Positions 46,376 to 58,592 of a stretch of DNA of 64,000 nt are shown in pieces. The stretch covers positions 1,333,491 to 1,397,490 of the forward strand of contig MU006221.1 of NCBI GenBank assembly GCA_010093685.1, written 5' to 3'. A model generated the notes under the pieces. That model saw nothing but the letters and a program-made list of their open reading frames with translations. It was not told where the DNA came from and made no database searches. A program made the position numbers and the translations under genes. The stretch comes from Ophiobolus disseminans. Taxonomy: Eukaryota; Ascomycota; Dothideomycetes; Pleosporales; Phaeosphaeriaceae. How positions within the stretch are numbered: position 1 is the first letter of the stretch; each line of letters begins with the position of its first letter.

Positions 46376-49300
46376 CTAGAACTCATCAGCGTAACCCTCA
46401 TCATCGCGGTCCGCCCTGAATCCACCCCTCGGATCAGGATTATCCACCATTATGAACGGCTTGCCATTCGCATCCTCATCCAGATTCCCAAACAGACGCA
46501 TGAGATCGGGAATGCTCATCCTGAAAAACCGTTAGCCAAATTCCCCGCAAGGCAAGGCACGAGATAACTTACTTCTTAACGCGCGTGCCGTCGTCTTCCA
46601 TAACCTCGTTAATCTCCTGCTGCTTGCGCTCCTGCATAGCGATGAGGCGCGCGTCGACCGTGTTGGATACGCAGAAACGAGACATGTAGGTTTCTTCCTT
46701 CTGGCCGATGCGGAACACGCGGCAGAAGGCTTGTTGCTCTGAGGCGCCGTTCCACCAGGGGTCGACCATGATGACGCGCGAGGCCATGGTGAGGTTGAGG
46801 CCCACTGTACAGCGTTAGCAAAGGATGTAGAGTCTCAAAAGGGGGCAACTTACGACCGCCGCAGCGTAGGGAAGCGAGGAGGATGTTGACGTTGCTGTTG
46901 TCGGCGAAGGTTGTGATGGCCTTTTCGCGGGCGGGGAGGCTCATGGTGCCGACGTACTGCGGACTTGTTAGCTACCTGATGCTACTGTCGCAGAGTTATA
47001 GTGCGGGCTGAAGGGTTTCGCATGGGAAACAAATGGAGACTTGCCTGCTCAACTGGCCAGCCTTCCAACTGGAAGATCTTTGCCATGATCTTGACCCTGG
47101 CTTTGGTTAGTAAGAGTTCAATATTGCGAACAGCACCAACTTACATGGCCAAGAACTGCGTGTAGATGATAATCTTCACCTTGGGATCCTCCTTCCTCCA
47201 ATTCAAAATCTGGGCCTTGATCGCCAACGTCTTAGCAGATGGCAGGACGTCATGACCTACCATAGCAAGCCAGTCGTCCTTAATCTCCTCACGATCACGG
47301 CGCTCACGCTGCTTCGCCGCCTTAGCCCCAGACTTGGATCGGGTACTCTCTGCAACACCATAGATGGGATCGTCCTGCTCGGCCTCGAATGGGATGTAGG
47401 CTTTCGATGTGATACCACAAGTCTTGCAGGGAGCTTCCGCCTTTCCTACTTCTGCGGCCGAGGTGCTAGACAGCTCCAAACAAGGGTCCAAGCAGATCAG
47501 ATGTCCGCAGCCGGCAATATAGGGATGTGTGGGCTGCTTGTTGCACCAACTGCACCTGGCCTTCTTCTTGGCCTTCTCCCAGCTCTCGCCAGTCTTGAGG
47601 CTCTTTAGGAAGGGCTTGAAGTTGTACTCCTTGCCGAAGTTTCTGCCGCTGCCACCAAGACCAGCACCTGCCTGACCCGTTGACTGGCGTGCTTCTTCCT
47701 CTTCCTCTTCTGGCTCCATTTCGGGTTCCGCTTCGCCGCTGTTGTCTTCCTCATCGGCTATATCTTCCGCCTCTTTTCCAGCAGCCTTTGCTTCAGCGGC
47801 AGCTTTTGCTTTTGCTGCGGCCTTTTGCTTCTCATCTATGGCATGCTTCTCGAGTTGCTTGCGGATTGCGATAATCGTACTGCCGTGTCTCGTGCTACTG
47901 TCAACCGCCTCCTCGTTGACCACTTCCTTGATACGCTCGATATCTTCGACTTCCAGGATATCCCTCATGACGAACTGTAGCATGAGGACGTGCGCAGTCA
48001 GCTGGCGAAGCCGAAGAAGCATGACTAAGACGTTGCCGTACGACTTCTCCAATACACCCTTCTTCTGCCATAGGTTAATGTTCTTCGCAAAGCGTTGGTG
48101 GACAATCTCGTAGATGCAGCGCTCGACGGGGTTGAACTCGCACCAGAATGTGGCCTGGTCGGCCTGTGGCAGCTTCAGAATTGGAGCGTTGAACATCCTA
48201 TCGGCGTGGGTGCGACGAATCATGAACTGAGAAAGTCGAACAAGCAATCTTTCAGTGTTCTCAATGTCTTTCGTATCGCAGTAGTTGTGCTTGAAAATCT
48301 TGAAGCTGCCGGTATGCGGCACACCAAGGAACTTGAAGTAGGGATACAGTTCAGTCAGGCTGTTCAAGATAGGAGTTCCGCTCAGCGCCCACTTGTGCTT
48401 TGCCATCAACGCTCGGCAGGCGATCGAGGTCCGGCCCATATGGTTCTTAATTGCCTGGGCCTCATCGAGCACGATGCGCAGGAATTGCATGCGATGGAGC
48501 ACTCCTCGCTGTTGGTCGTACACAGACTTCCACCAAGTCATCTTCTGCTCGGCAGTCTGACACTCAATGGGTGGCTCATTCTTCGGGTAGGACTTCATCA
48601 CCTCCGAATACGTAGTGAGAATGATGTCATGGCCTTTCAGGATGTCATAAGCGTGGTTGGAGTCAATACGAGTACCAGCGCCGTATCGCATCACTCTAAG
48701 GCCACAGTTAGTGTGTTGCTCGATCTCCTTGGCCCATTGACCCAGAAGTGCAGGGCCAGCCACAAGAAGCGTGGTTCGGGGCTGTTGACCCTTCCCTGGC
48801 TGTCCATTGACGATGTTTGCAAGCATCATAAGAGTCTTTCCGAGACCCATTTGATCGGCCATCAGTCCGCCTAGAGGCTCTTCTGCTGCGTTCTCGCGTC
48901 GACGCATAAACGCGCTACCAAGAATCTGGTAGCCCTTCAAAGAAGTCGACATGCCCCTGACGAGCCAGTTACCACCAGCTGCCTTCACTGATCCGCGCCC
49001 ATCGAAATCCTTGGTTGCTGCCAAAAGAACGGACATGTCAGAGCGAGCCTGCTGTCTGTCGTCGAGGGGTACACTGGCGATAAGCTCCTTCAGAGCATCT
49101 TGCTTATTTCGCGACCTGAATGTGGGTTGTTCAGCCTCTCCAGGACCGGCTTGTTGTTCAAACACGTTCGAGTTGAACAGAGATGATGCTTGCTTAACAG
49201 CATGGTCCACTTCGCGCCTGCCCTTTGCTGTTTTGCGGGTACCAGTTGCAGGTTTCTTTGGTGCGGCCTTCGACTTCGTAGTCTTCGATTTTGGCTTCGA

Positions 49301-50818
49301 GGCTTTCCCTTTACCACTAGACGGGGCTTCTTGAGAGCTGTCATCTGCGGCTGGTGCTTTCTTCCTCTTCTTCTTCGGGAGATCCTCGCTCGCTTCCAAT
49401 GCCACCTTCATGCTCTGCAGTTCGGCTTCTTGCATAGACATCTGCTTTGGCTCTTTGCGCGGCAGATCACGGCGTCGACGTTTGCGAGAATCTGGTGACT
49501 TATCGAAGCCAAAGGCATCGTCCGACTCCTCTTCTCTGTCGTCATTGTCGTCATTCCTCGGGCGTGCGTCTGGGAACAGTTCTGTATCACCTTCCTGATC
49601 ATCCTGGGCTTTTGCAAGGTCTCGCCTCCGCTTCGATTTACGAGCTTCGTTGGCACCTTTGACCTTCATCCACTCGACGTCTTGCCGAAAGGTAAGGGAG
49701 CCGTTCTTACGCTTCAATTCGTTGTAATGCCGCTGCAGGCGCTGAAACTCAGCCTGAGCTAGTCTATCAGCCATCTCGTCTCCGTCTACCTCTGGTTTTG
49801 GCGTTGAGGATGGCGGCGTGATTGGCAACAGGATGGCTTCCAGATAAGCTTCGTTGTCGGGATCGGCGTGGTTTGAATACGTCGTAGCTTGCTTTTTGGC
49901 GGCGTTCCTTGTTTCCTCCAACCTTTTTTGCATGTTGCGGAGCTTGGCGAACGTCGATATACCTGCGTTGGATGAAGCCTTTGTTGGACGAGGTGGAGGG
50001 CCCATGCTTGCTGATGTCTGATGACGAGTGGGAGGCTGTGGTGCAGGAGTTGCCCGCTCGGAAACGAAGAGCGAGGAGGGATCATTGTCAAGCTGCTCCT
50101 CCTCGACTTGGGTCGGCTGAAAATTGGAACCTTCTTGTGGCTGCTCACCCAAGCTTTCCTCCTCGCCATTCACATTAGACTCATCCTGAACGCCATCCAT
50201 GGGTTTTGCTTCATCTTGAGGCTCGGTGATCTCTTGTAGGCGGGTGGGAACATGCTCGGACTCAGGTTGTTCATCGTCCATGGTCTCATCATCTTGTTCC
50301 TCAGACTCTTCGTCTTGCTCAGCTGTGCTAATGTCGTCAGCCACGGGGTTGAGAGAGCCTGCCTCAAGTCCAAGCTCTTGCTCGATGCTTTCGAAAACAG
50401 CATCCTGATCGTCTTCACCATCCTCGTCCAAGTCCTCGTCAAGCTCAACCGAAGTCTGCTGAAAGCCATGTCTGGGATCGGCCTCTTGAGCGTTCTCATG
50501 ATCAGCCTCGATGACATCCTCTTCGATATCGTCGGCGGTGTCTTCTTGATCGCCGTCAGAAATATCTTCTTGGGCGCCACCTTGGCTGTCTCCTGGTACA
50601 TTCTCTTGGATGCCCACTTGGGTAGCGCCCTGGGCATGATCGCCTTGCGTACCCGCAAGGCTCCGTGTGGTAGGAGCCTCTACGTCATCGGGCAAGCCCT
50701 CAACAGACATCTCGTCGTCGATATCGCTGGTCACGGTGGCGTTGTCAACAGGCTCCACACTTGGAGGTCCATCCTGGGTGCCGTCCATACCGATGTCCAT
50801 GTTGTTAGGATCCGACAT
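46376..50818 (-). CDS. SNF2-family ATPase with internal RING, Rad5/Rad16-like
   Basis: Five coding exons, 50818-47145, 47096-47045, 46956-46854, 46804-46573 and 46520-46376, give 1401 aa. The N-terminal ~240 residues are very acidic and Gln/Glu-rich; ~350-600 are basic with AT-hook-like and lysine-rich segments. The ATPase starts near 630 (TSLKGYQILGSAFM), with motif I DQMGLGKT (~653), and DEAQ in LDEAQAIKNHMGR. A C3HC4-like RING (CSWCNKQPTHPYIAGCGHLIC..CKTC, ~1090-1135) sits between the helicase halves, as in Rad5/Rad16/HLTF/Uls1. The second half ends with GLGLNLTMASRVIMVDPWWN and QAFCRVFRIGQ. It is likely a chromatin or repair translocase with ubiquitin ligase activity. Intron 2 is GC-AG (GCAAGT..GCTAAC..CGCAG). 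The exact orthologue is uncertain. Confidence 0.9.
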
Positions 50819-51878
50819 TATGGGCTGAAGTTGTGGTTAGTGTTGCTCGAAATCTTCCTAGAGTCACTGTACGTACCTGCTCACTTATTGAAGATGCCCA
50901 GTCTTGATTGACAAGTTACTGCTGAAGGTGGAGGGTGTGATTTAGTAGGGATGGTCGGAAGTTGAAAGGAGTAGCTCAAGTAGGTCGAAGACACTACAGA
51001 AGCAGAAGGGGAGCGCTCCGCCAAAGCCTCAGGCGAGAGACCGCTCACGCAGATCCTGGGTAAAGCTCCTGGTAGCAGCTGAACTGTCAAAGCTTAAGAA
51101 AGCAATTAAGGTGTTCGACTAGAGTAGTTGAGGGCCCGAAGGCTGTCTTGGATGGGCAAAGGATCCTCGTTGTCGAGCGGAAAGTAAGAAGTAAGAATGA
51201 TGGAGGATGGAGGACGAGCAAAGGAGGGTAGACACCCTTATATGGACCTCACTGCCCGTGGTAAACGGTCCGAGATACTGAGGTGAGAGACCTGCGAAGC
51301 GGAGATTTGCGAAGTCACGTATATGATGATACCTAGGTACTTGGGGAGAACTCGAGGTGAAGGCAGATATCGATGCAAGGCCATGCAATCGCCCGTTTGA
51401 AGCTCTGTGGAGTGGGCTGAGGACCTCTTGGTGTACTCAACAGCTAGTTGTTCGACTCGTGGCCGTGTGATGTATATAGACAGAGGCACTGTTCTTAGAA
51501 CAAAATCTTGATCAGCCTTTGTTTTCCACTCAAGATGGCGATAGACTTACACAGTTTAGTGATCTATTAATGTAACGTAGAGCAAGAACACTTCCTGCAG
51601 AGTTTTGCAACACATCTCCCAGACGTCATCGCTTCAAGTGCAGCAAGTGCGCTACAACCCCAACAGCAAGCGCATCTGCCGCTCAAAGCTCAGCAACTCG
51701 AACTTCACAACACAGGGTGCTTAGACATAGATATGAAAACAGTGATGTATATTATTGAATCAGAAGACATTACAAGACTTGATATACACTCTGGGGTATC
51801 TGCAAGGCATTACAAGAAAATATCCCACCGACACCCATGACCACAAAAGAAAAAAAGGACGCAAAGAGATGATCATAT
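50819..51878. other. Promoter and 5' leader of the SNF2 gene, no separate gene seen
   Basis: 1.06 kb between the SNF2 start and the stop of the Ca2+/H+ exchanger gene, both on the minus strand. TATA-like minus-strand elements are seen near 51238 (CATATAAG) and 51470 (TATATAC). The short frame at 51119-51489 has no recognisable motif. Confidence 0.5.
50825..50876 (-). other. Probable 5' UTR intron of the SNF2 gene
   Basis: On the minus strand, AGCAG|GTACGT, then a CACTAAC branch site and CTTCAG acceptor, six bases before the start codon. The 52-nt size fits the window's introns. Not needed for the reading frame, so it is inferred only from splice signals. Confidence 0.6.
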
Positions 51879-53753
51879 CTAGCACGTCTCGGACTCAGGA
51901 TTCGGGTAGAACCACGCCGCAAGAGCGATGATAATGTACGAAGACATGAGCAAGATACCTTCAAGCCAATCTGCGCGAGCGTTAGCGTTTGTTCAGCCTC
52001 AATAACAATGCGATGTGTACTTACGAGACTTGCCGTCTTGGATGAGGTAATTGACCAACAAGACCGACACAAAAAGGGTTGCAATCTGGAAAGTGTCGAA
52101 GTAAAGCGTCATGCAGTCCTTGCCCAAAATCCAGCCCAGGATGACAATGAGCGGGAAGACGAGAAGCGCAATTTGCATGCTGGAGCCAACAGCTACACCG
52201 ATAGACAGATCCATTTTGTCCTTGATAGCGACGGTGACGGCGGTGGCGTGCTCAGCTGCGTTTCCAACAATGGGCAGGAGTATCAGGCCGACGAAGACTT
52301 TGGACACGGCGCCGGTGTCGGTGAGACCGTTGATGCTTTCGACCATGAATTCGGAGCAGAAGGCGACGAGTGTGGTGGAAATGCCGAGGGTGATGAGCGC
52401 GCCAATGACAGAGAGAGATGGGGTCTCAAACTCCTCTTCTTCCTGGTTGTCTGCGTGGTCTGCATCTGGGTTCTTGAATAGGGACTTGACGTTGACACCA
52501 CCACCTGATGCAGCAGCAGTACCGGCTCCGATGGCGGCAATGCCTCGCGCGGCGTCGCCTTCAGACCTCTTTGAGGATTTGCGCTTCTCGACCTTTTGGC
52601 TGGGGGCGTTGTACATGGTAGCGTGGGTCTTGAGCTGGAAGGTCAAGTAGCAGGCGTAGACGAATAAGAGGATGATTGCAGTTCCGCGTGATAAAGCATC
52701 GTTTCGTTTGGTGTCACCATCGTCATCTTTGTCTTCAGCGATGCTGTTGTGGAAGACAGTGGGGATGATGAGCGACCCGATGCAGAGCGCAAGCAACGAT
52801 GCCGCCGTCTGCGCGACAGTAACGTTGAAGAACTGCTCAACACGGTTGATGCCACCGAGAAAGAACGACATGCCCAAGACAAGCAGCAAATTAGACAACA
52901 TACTGCCAATGAGCGAAGTCTTGACGATGGTGATCTCATCCTTGAGGAGGGCCTGTACAGAGACGATGAGTTCAACGGCGTTTCCGAAAGTCGCATTGAG
53001 CAGTCCTCCAAGTGTCTCGCCAACTCGGATGGCCAACTCCTCGGTCGCGGTGCTCAGCATGGCTGCGAGGGGGATGATAGCGATGAAGTTGACGACGAAG
53101 ACCGGAACGGGTGCGAGATGTGCGTAAAAGACGGCAAATCCGACTGGCACCATAATCAACAGCACGTTAATCCATGCTCCAAACAGGACGAATTTGACTT
53201 GTTGCATGACGGGAATCTTCCTCTTGTGTGCCCTCTTCTTCCGCTCTTCGAGGGACATTTGATCTGATTCAACATGCGTGAGCTCGCTTTCCTCGCCACC
53301 ATTGTGATCTTTCCGGAACACACCCTTGAACCTGGCCCGCTTCGTCACACCGGTGGTATGATCGTGATCTGAACTGGCCATTGTGCTGTCAGTGGAGTCT
53401 TTGACATGACCGTTCGTTTCCGGAATGGCATCAGCATGCTTCTCTGAGGACGATCCGGGAATTGTCGCAAAGCCGTCATGTGACGTAGGTGATGTAGGTG
53501 TCGGTTCGGTGTTGTGATGGTGTTGGCCTCCGAATTCCTTCTCTGCTGCTTTACTGCTCTCCAACCTCTGCTGCTCTTCAATTGTTGAAACTGCAGCCTC
53601 GGAACGCGTCGACCTAGTTCGATGGACTGGGTTCTCGATGTCTGCCGTCGAGTCCCTTGATCGTGTTCGGGCGAACGGGTTGTAGTTCACGTTGCCATCG
53701 CCCTGTTGGGATGCAGCGCGATGCGCCTGTCTCCGTATGGTATCTATGTTCAT
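51879..53753 (-). CDS. Vacuolar Ca2+/H+ exchanger (CAX/VCX1 type)
   Basis: Two exons, 53753-52025 and 51970-51879, give 606 aa. It moves Ca2+ into the vacuole against protons. The N-terminal ~180 residues are hydrophilic with Ser/Thr/His stretches, a probable regulatory tail. About 10-11 membrane segments follow. The two CAX repeats are seen as GNAVELIVSVQALLKDE and GNAAEHATAVTVAIKDKMD, each with the cation-binding GNxxE. Between the halves is a cytosolic loop with a Ser/Lys patch, a Gly/Ala stretch and an acidic EEEEFE element. The last exon adds the final membrane helix (GILLMSSYIIIALAAWFY). The intron has GTAAGT..CGCTAAC..CGCAG and the join is C|AT. The ion is judged from the family. Confidence 0.93.
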
Positions 53754-55341
53754 AATGATAAGTTAGAGCATGCTTTGTGAGAATGTTGTTGAAGAAGAGT
53801 CAAATGTAGGACATAATCGATCGAGGTGGTGCTTCACTTACGCATGGGTCAGAGTAGATTGCGCGGCAAATGCGCCGACGCGGTGATCGTAGTAGTGGAG
53901 GGTGGCTCCGACCAGTGATACTTTTGATGCTTCCTGGAGTGTACAATCGATCGGAATGGTTGCTAGGTCGTTCGGAATGGTGTTTTGGGGCGGAAACCGT
54001 TGGAATGGGGGCGACAATGTTTGGACAAACAAGCGCGCTAGTGTACCTAAAGTATCTGGGGTACAAGGGGGCGCAAGATCGTGGCTGCAGAGATCTCCAG
54101 GCTCTGTTGAGTTGTGGGTGCCTTGCGATTGAAGGACTGTTGGATTGAGAAGGGAGAAGACAAGGGATGTCCGATGTAATCAAACTCGGAGGTGCGTGTA
54201 CCAGTGGCGCAACCAGCACACCGCCACAGTTCAGAACGTTCGGATCCGATGTGAGATGAACAATTGACGATTATTGAGGCGAAGCAGCAAGCGCAGAGGC
54301 GAGATGTTAACGGTAAATACAAATGGCAGTTTTCGGGTCGATGATGTTCACGATATGTTCCTCGGAATCAAGCTCACGTCACTATCGTCTCAAGCCCAGC
54401 TTGGGAGGCTTGAGTGGCCTTGGAAACAGGAGATTTGCCCGCACGGAAGCTGGGCGATGACGATAGCTTTCTTGGATCAACGCGGCGGCAAAACCTTAAT
54501 TGGTCTACCCTGGAACGATGCGTTGTGCGACAGGATACGATGATAACTCTCCGCGACATCTGTATGGTGGCTTTTCTGGAATTATTCCTTGCTTTGTTCT
54601 ATCGCGATTATGCTCAAGTGAGCTCATGCGCAGTTCGAGCCTGTAGGCCGCGCAAGACAAAAGAGCATCGCCCGCGCATACGTTCTTAGACTATGACATG
54701 CAGTGTTCACCGCTTTACGTCGTGTTTGCGACGTAGAGGCTTGTAAGCTGATGTCCGTCCCAACACGCATCTGTATGCGTGACAGCAGACGAGCGAATGC
54801 AAAGCAAAGTGCGCAACCGGCAAGCAGCAGCGTTTCCCTATAGAAGCAAGCCTGCAGCAGACCGAGTGGACCTCGATGCGCTGCGAGGCACTTCGTAGGC
54901 TCTAGACCCTGCAGCCACCGAATCGCACGATCACGCGATGACGTGTTGCGCGCTGTCGTGAACTCACCACATGCTTTCTGGAACTAAGGCGCGACGTCGG
55001 AAAATGTACGAAAGAAGATCAAGACGGTTAGATGGATAACGATGTGACTGGTTGCGCAATGATGATCTGCATGCGTTGGCTAGTATCACAGCATATACCG
55101 TGTAGGGTCCTGCGGAACGATGGAGACGCGAATATCGAGTATTCCTGCTGGTGATACACTAAAAAACATATTCCTTATTCCAGCATGCTGCCTTCCCCCG
55201 GATCAAGAAGTTTCAGTTTGAACAGTCGATCGCATCGTGAAAGCAGCAAAAGCCCAAAGCGCCAAACGACCGTACACCATGCTTTCAGAACATTCCTCGT
55301 CTCGACGCTCCGACAGCTTCCGTTTTGCCCCTGCGACCCTT
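53754..55341. other. 1.6 kb intergenic, no gene seen
   Basis: Between the Ca2+/H+ exchanger start and the Sna3-like gene stop, both on the minus strand. Overlapping short frames at 53800-54700 on both strands show no motif. This should include the exchanger promoter and leader. Confidence 0.5.
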
Positions 55342-55928
55342 CTAGGGCTTTTGGACCTTGTGGTCACCCTTGATGACATCTGCGTATGTGGGAGGTGGGC
55401 CTTCAGGGTTCGAGCTGCCCTCTCCACCCTCGCGAGCTACCGGCGCACTCGCAGGCGCACCCTTCTTCGCGACAGTTGCGTTCTTCTGCCTTTGTCCACC
55501 AAAGCTTCCTACGCCACCGCTCTGCTGTCCCGGGAATTGTCCCCCATTAGGCTGACTTCCAACGGTGCCATAGCTGGGCTGAGCTTGTCGCCCGGGCTCA
55601 TGGCTGACAACGTAGTATGTAGTGCCGCCGCGCTCGCCGTCGGGGACTTGCTGGTAGTGCTCGTATTGTTCGGGGTTTTGGAGGATGATGTACCACGCAT
55701 GGAGGAGGCCGGGGAGGAAGCCGAGACAGCACAGGGCGAGATTGATGAGAGAGTCAGCGCCACAAATGCCCTTCTTGACCCATACTACAACTTCTGTTAG
55801 CGGTTGCTCCTTGAAGGCCAGGGCGCGCAGACACGTGTGCCTGAAGCCGTGCTGTGGGGGCGAGACGTACCTCCGATAGGCGGAAAGAGGACGGCCAGGA
55901 GCATGAGGAAGCAGTCGGTGCCGCACAT
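55342..55928 (-). CDS. Pmp3/Sna3-like small membrane protein with PY motif
   Basis: Two exons, 55928-55871 and 55784-55342, give 166 aa. The first ~60 residues are the UPF0057/Pmp3 fold, two hydrophobic helices around FPPIG|VWVKKGICGADSLINLALC, with the intron at the GV junction. The hydrophilic tail of ~105 residues carries YEHYQQVP, a Gln/Gly-rich stretch, then a PPTY motif in EGPPPTYADVIKGDHK. Yeast Sna3 has a similar tail and uses its PY motif to bind the Nedd4-type ligase Rsp5 during sorting to the multivesicular body. The same use here is inference. The acceptor at 55785 (TTGTAG) is chosen over the earlier CAG because it gives the family's PPxGVW spacing. Confidence 0.88.
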
Positions 55929-56193
55929 CTTTTCTTGATGGTAGTTGATATTACTGAGGGTTGTGATTCGATGAGAGCGACAGGACGTGTGTTGCGCGAT
56001 GTAATGTGAGCAGTGTGCGGTGGTGTTGCCTGTCCAGCTGCGCGAGGCTCGTATGACGTACGCAAGCTTGGGGCAGTGCATTGCGCCTTCCTCGCTTCGC
56101 CCCAGTCACGCAGTCACGCATCACGAACCCGACAACATTGAAATTCACGAAGAAAACGTGCCAAAATCTCGAGTTGATTTTGTTTCATTTTAG

Positions 56194-57466
56194 TCACTCT
56201 TTGCCACCGAGATATCGGTAAACCACGGAAAAGTCTCGTCCTTTGCAGTTCTCGTCTGTCTCCGCAGCCTCGTAAACAGCTCTCGCGGGCTCGCCCAAGG
56301 CAAGCTTGACATCCGCTTCTGCCGCAGCCTTGAGTGCAAGCTTCAGGTCTTTGCTGGCAAGCGCAACCCCAAAGCCTCCCTCATACCCTCTGGACGCAGG
56401 CGACCCTTCAATGACGCCGGGTACCGGGTTATTGACTTCGCTCGGCCAGCACTTGCCAGTACTGATATTGATCATGCCAGCAAGCGCTTTCGGATCGAGA
56501 CCCCACTTCACGCCCATGCTCATCGCTTCCGCGGTTGCGATGTTGTTGAGTGCTAGCAGGTAGTTGTTTGCAAGCTTGCCCTTTAGCCCAGCGCCTTGCT
56601 CGCCAAGATGCAGCACTCTCCGGCCCATGAGTGACAAAACAGCAGTGGCTTGCTCAACCTCCTCTGGAGCTGCTCCAATCATGAAGGTGAGAGTGCCAGC
56701 TTGAGCGCCAACAACACCCCCAGACATAGGTGCATCGATGAAGGTTCCTTGACCACTTGAGTGTGCAGCTTTCGCCACCTCTGCAGAGGTCATCGGATCG
56801 ATAGTAGAACAGTCAATGAATAGACGCTTCGTGTTGACGAAGCCATCTTGAAGTAGTGTTGCGGGCTCCAGCATTTCCTTGAAGACACCCTTGACGTGCT
56901 TTGGCTCCGGTAGGGATGTGATGACGGTTTCCTGAGCCTTGTCAGTTGTGGCTCCTCAAGTCAATGAATGAAGAGTGTAATGTGAGGAAGAAGCATCAGA
57001 GGATTGGCTATAATTTTTTGCGTAATCAGAAAAGAAGTCACGAATAACTCCCAACTTAGATCATGGATAGAACAATTAATTCATCATGTGGAGATGGGAA
57101 GGAGAAGTCGGAGAGGTACGTACCGCTTTCTCAACAAGCTCTCGAACGTTGTCGGCGACACGAACACCTTGTGGGTTCTCCTCGAGAAATTTCTTGGTAG
57201 CAGCGGTGTTCACATCATGTACAAAGAGTGTATCTTCTGCAGGTATCTTCGCTCTCAGGTTCTTTGCCATGGGGTAGCCTACCAGCCAGATTAACACAAG
57301 ATGCGGTCATGTGAGGTACGCAGAACTAACCCATTCGTCCCAGGCCTATAAATCCCCATGTGGCTTGCGAAGTGCGCGAGCTTGAAAAGCATCGCCTTGA
57401 CCCATGCCGCACTGTGGATGCGGTTGCTCTAAGTAGAGGTGAAGCTACCGCTGATACCGTCCGCAT
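56194..57466 (-). CDS. 3-hydroxyisobutyrate dehydrogenase, mitochondrial
   Basis: Three exons, 57466-57331, 57278-57124 and 56931-56194, give 342 aa. It oxidises 3-hydroxyisobutyrate with NAD+ in valine breakdown. Exon 1 encodes a presequence-like N-terminus (MRTVSAVASPLLRATAS.., RRCFSSSR) and then WGFIGLGRMG; exon 2 opens with YPMAKNL, completing the NAD-binding GLGxMGxxMA. The substrate motif FIDAPMSGGVVGAQAGTLTF and the catalytic Lys segment GAGLKGKLANNYLLA are in exon 3. Intron 2 is long (192 nt). Two acceptors are in phase, AAG at 56938 and CAG at 56932; CAG gives EKAETVITSLP, the family's usual spacing, and is preferred. The start and all joins are inferred from phase and conservation. 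Confidence 0.9.
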
Positions 57467-58592
57467 GTTGGGCTGTTTGGAGTGGACGTTGCTATACCGA
57501 GCAAGGAGGTCGAAAGTCGAGCTGTGCTGTGGGTGGGACGGTTGAACGCGGTCTCCGCTTGGGTCGGAGACTGCTCAGCCGAGGTCATGGTTGGTCAAGG
57601 ACTGCAGAGGGTGAACATTTCCATCGCCAGCTCTGCGGCCAGAGCTGAGATATGTCAAGGCATCGTAGAAATAGCGGTAGTATCGAGATACACGCGCTTG
57701 TTAGTCGCGAGTCTTCTGATGAAGCTTGGTGCTGTAGACTGGTGTTGCGATGCGTTGATGGAACAGAAGATTTTCTTCGACGCGGGAAAACTAACCGAGC
57801 GGGCTGACTAAGCCAGTGTCAAAGCGCAGCTTGTCTTCTTCCCATCACCCGACTATCTCATTCAAGTAATCTGGAAGTGGTATCAAATCTATTGAAGACG
57901 TACAGATAAATCTCCTTGTGGATTTAGACGACCTTGGATGGTTTGAATGGACCTGATACTCAGTCTGAATGGGTCGCGGAACCTTTTGTCTATCACATTG
58001 CGCATCTGCCGCTGTTGCAGTTTGTAGATTCAAATGTCTACTCGACTCTCATTATACAACCGTGCTCAAACGTCGCGATCTGCTGTTCTGCAACAGTATG
58101 GTCCAATACTCGATTGACAAGTGGTCCATCCGATCCCTCCCTTCAACACACTATGCTGGCACCTGGTGACTTGATAGCAGGTTCACCAGGTCTATTCGTC
58201 AGGTGGATAAGTATCATAATCTATGATTAAGGCCTCCTTGTCAGGATGACTCATGGTGTGATTCTTCATCATTCCAGGGCAGTGGTGCTGGCCTCTGTAC
58301 TCAGTCTTCATAACCTTCCGCCAGCCACGTGGAGTGAGCTTGTCAACAAACATTTGCTCACGTGCTACCTTTGGTGCCTCGAACCCGGCGTTCGAATGTT
58401 CCTAACGCATCCGTGTCAGTCATCACCATGTCTTTTATTGCTACACGCCTCTTGAACTGTTGACCCCAAGTGATCAGAAGGTTAGGCTTGAAAGTCAACA
58501 ATAATGTAAATCTATGGGTATCTTGGGGTATGTCATAGTGAATAGCCACGACTGATGAACACATAGCCCAGCCGCGCGCAAAATCCATTTTC
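57467..58592. other. 1.1 kb intergenic, no gene seen
   Basis: Between the dehydrogenase start and the RPC37 stop, both on the minus strand. Holds the dehydrogenase promoter. If the GTGAGT at the RPC37 stop is a real donor, part of this could be a further RPC37 exon. Confidence 0.5.

Noticed and set aside
48095..48874. 259-codon plus-strand frame antisense to the SNF2 ATPase
   Set aside because: It lies opposite the well-conserved helicase motifs and has no motif of its own.
50252..50911. 219-codon plus-strand frame with hydrophobic stretches resembling membrane helices
   Set aside because: It is opposite the acidic, Asp/Glu/Gln-rich N-terminus of the SNF2 protein; complements of GAN/GAR codons read as Leu/Ile/Val/Phe, which mimics membrane segments.
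56932..56938. AAG acceptor for intron 2 of 3-hydroxyisobutyrate dehydrogenase
   Set aside because: It is in phase but lies only a few bases after the CTGAC branch site and adds two residues absent from the usual family spacing; CAG six bases on is preferred. Not fully excluded.
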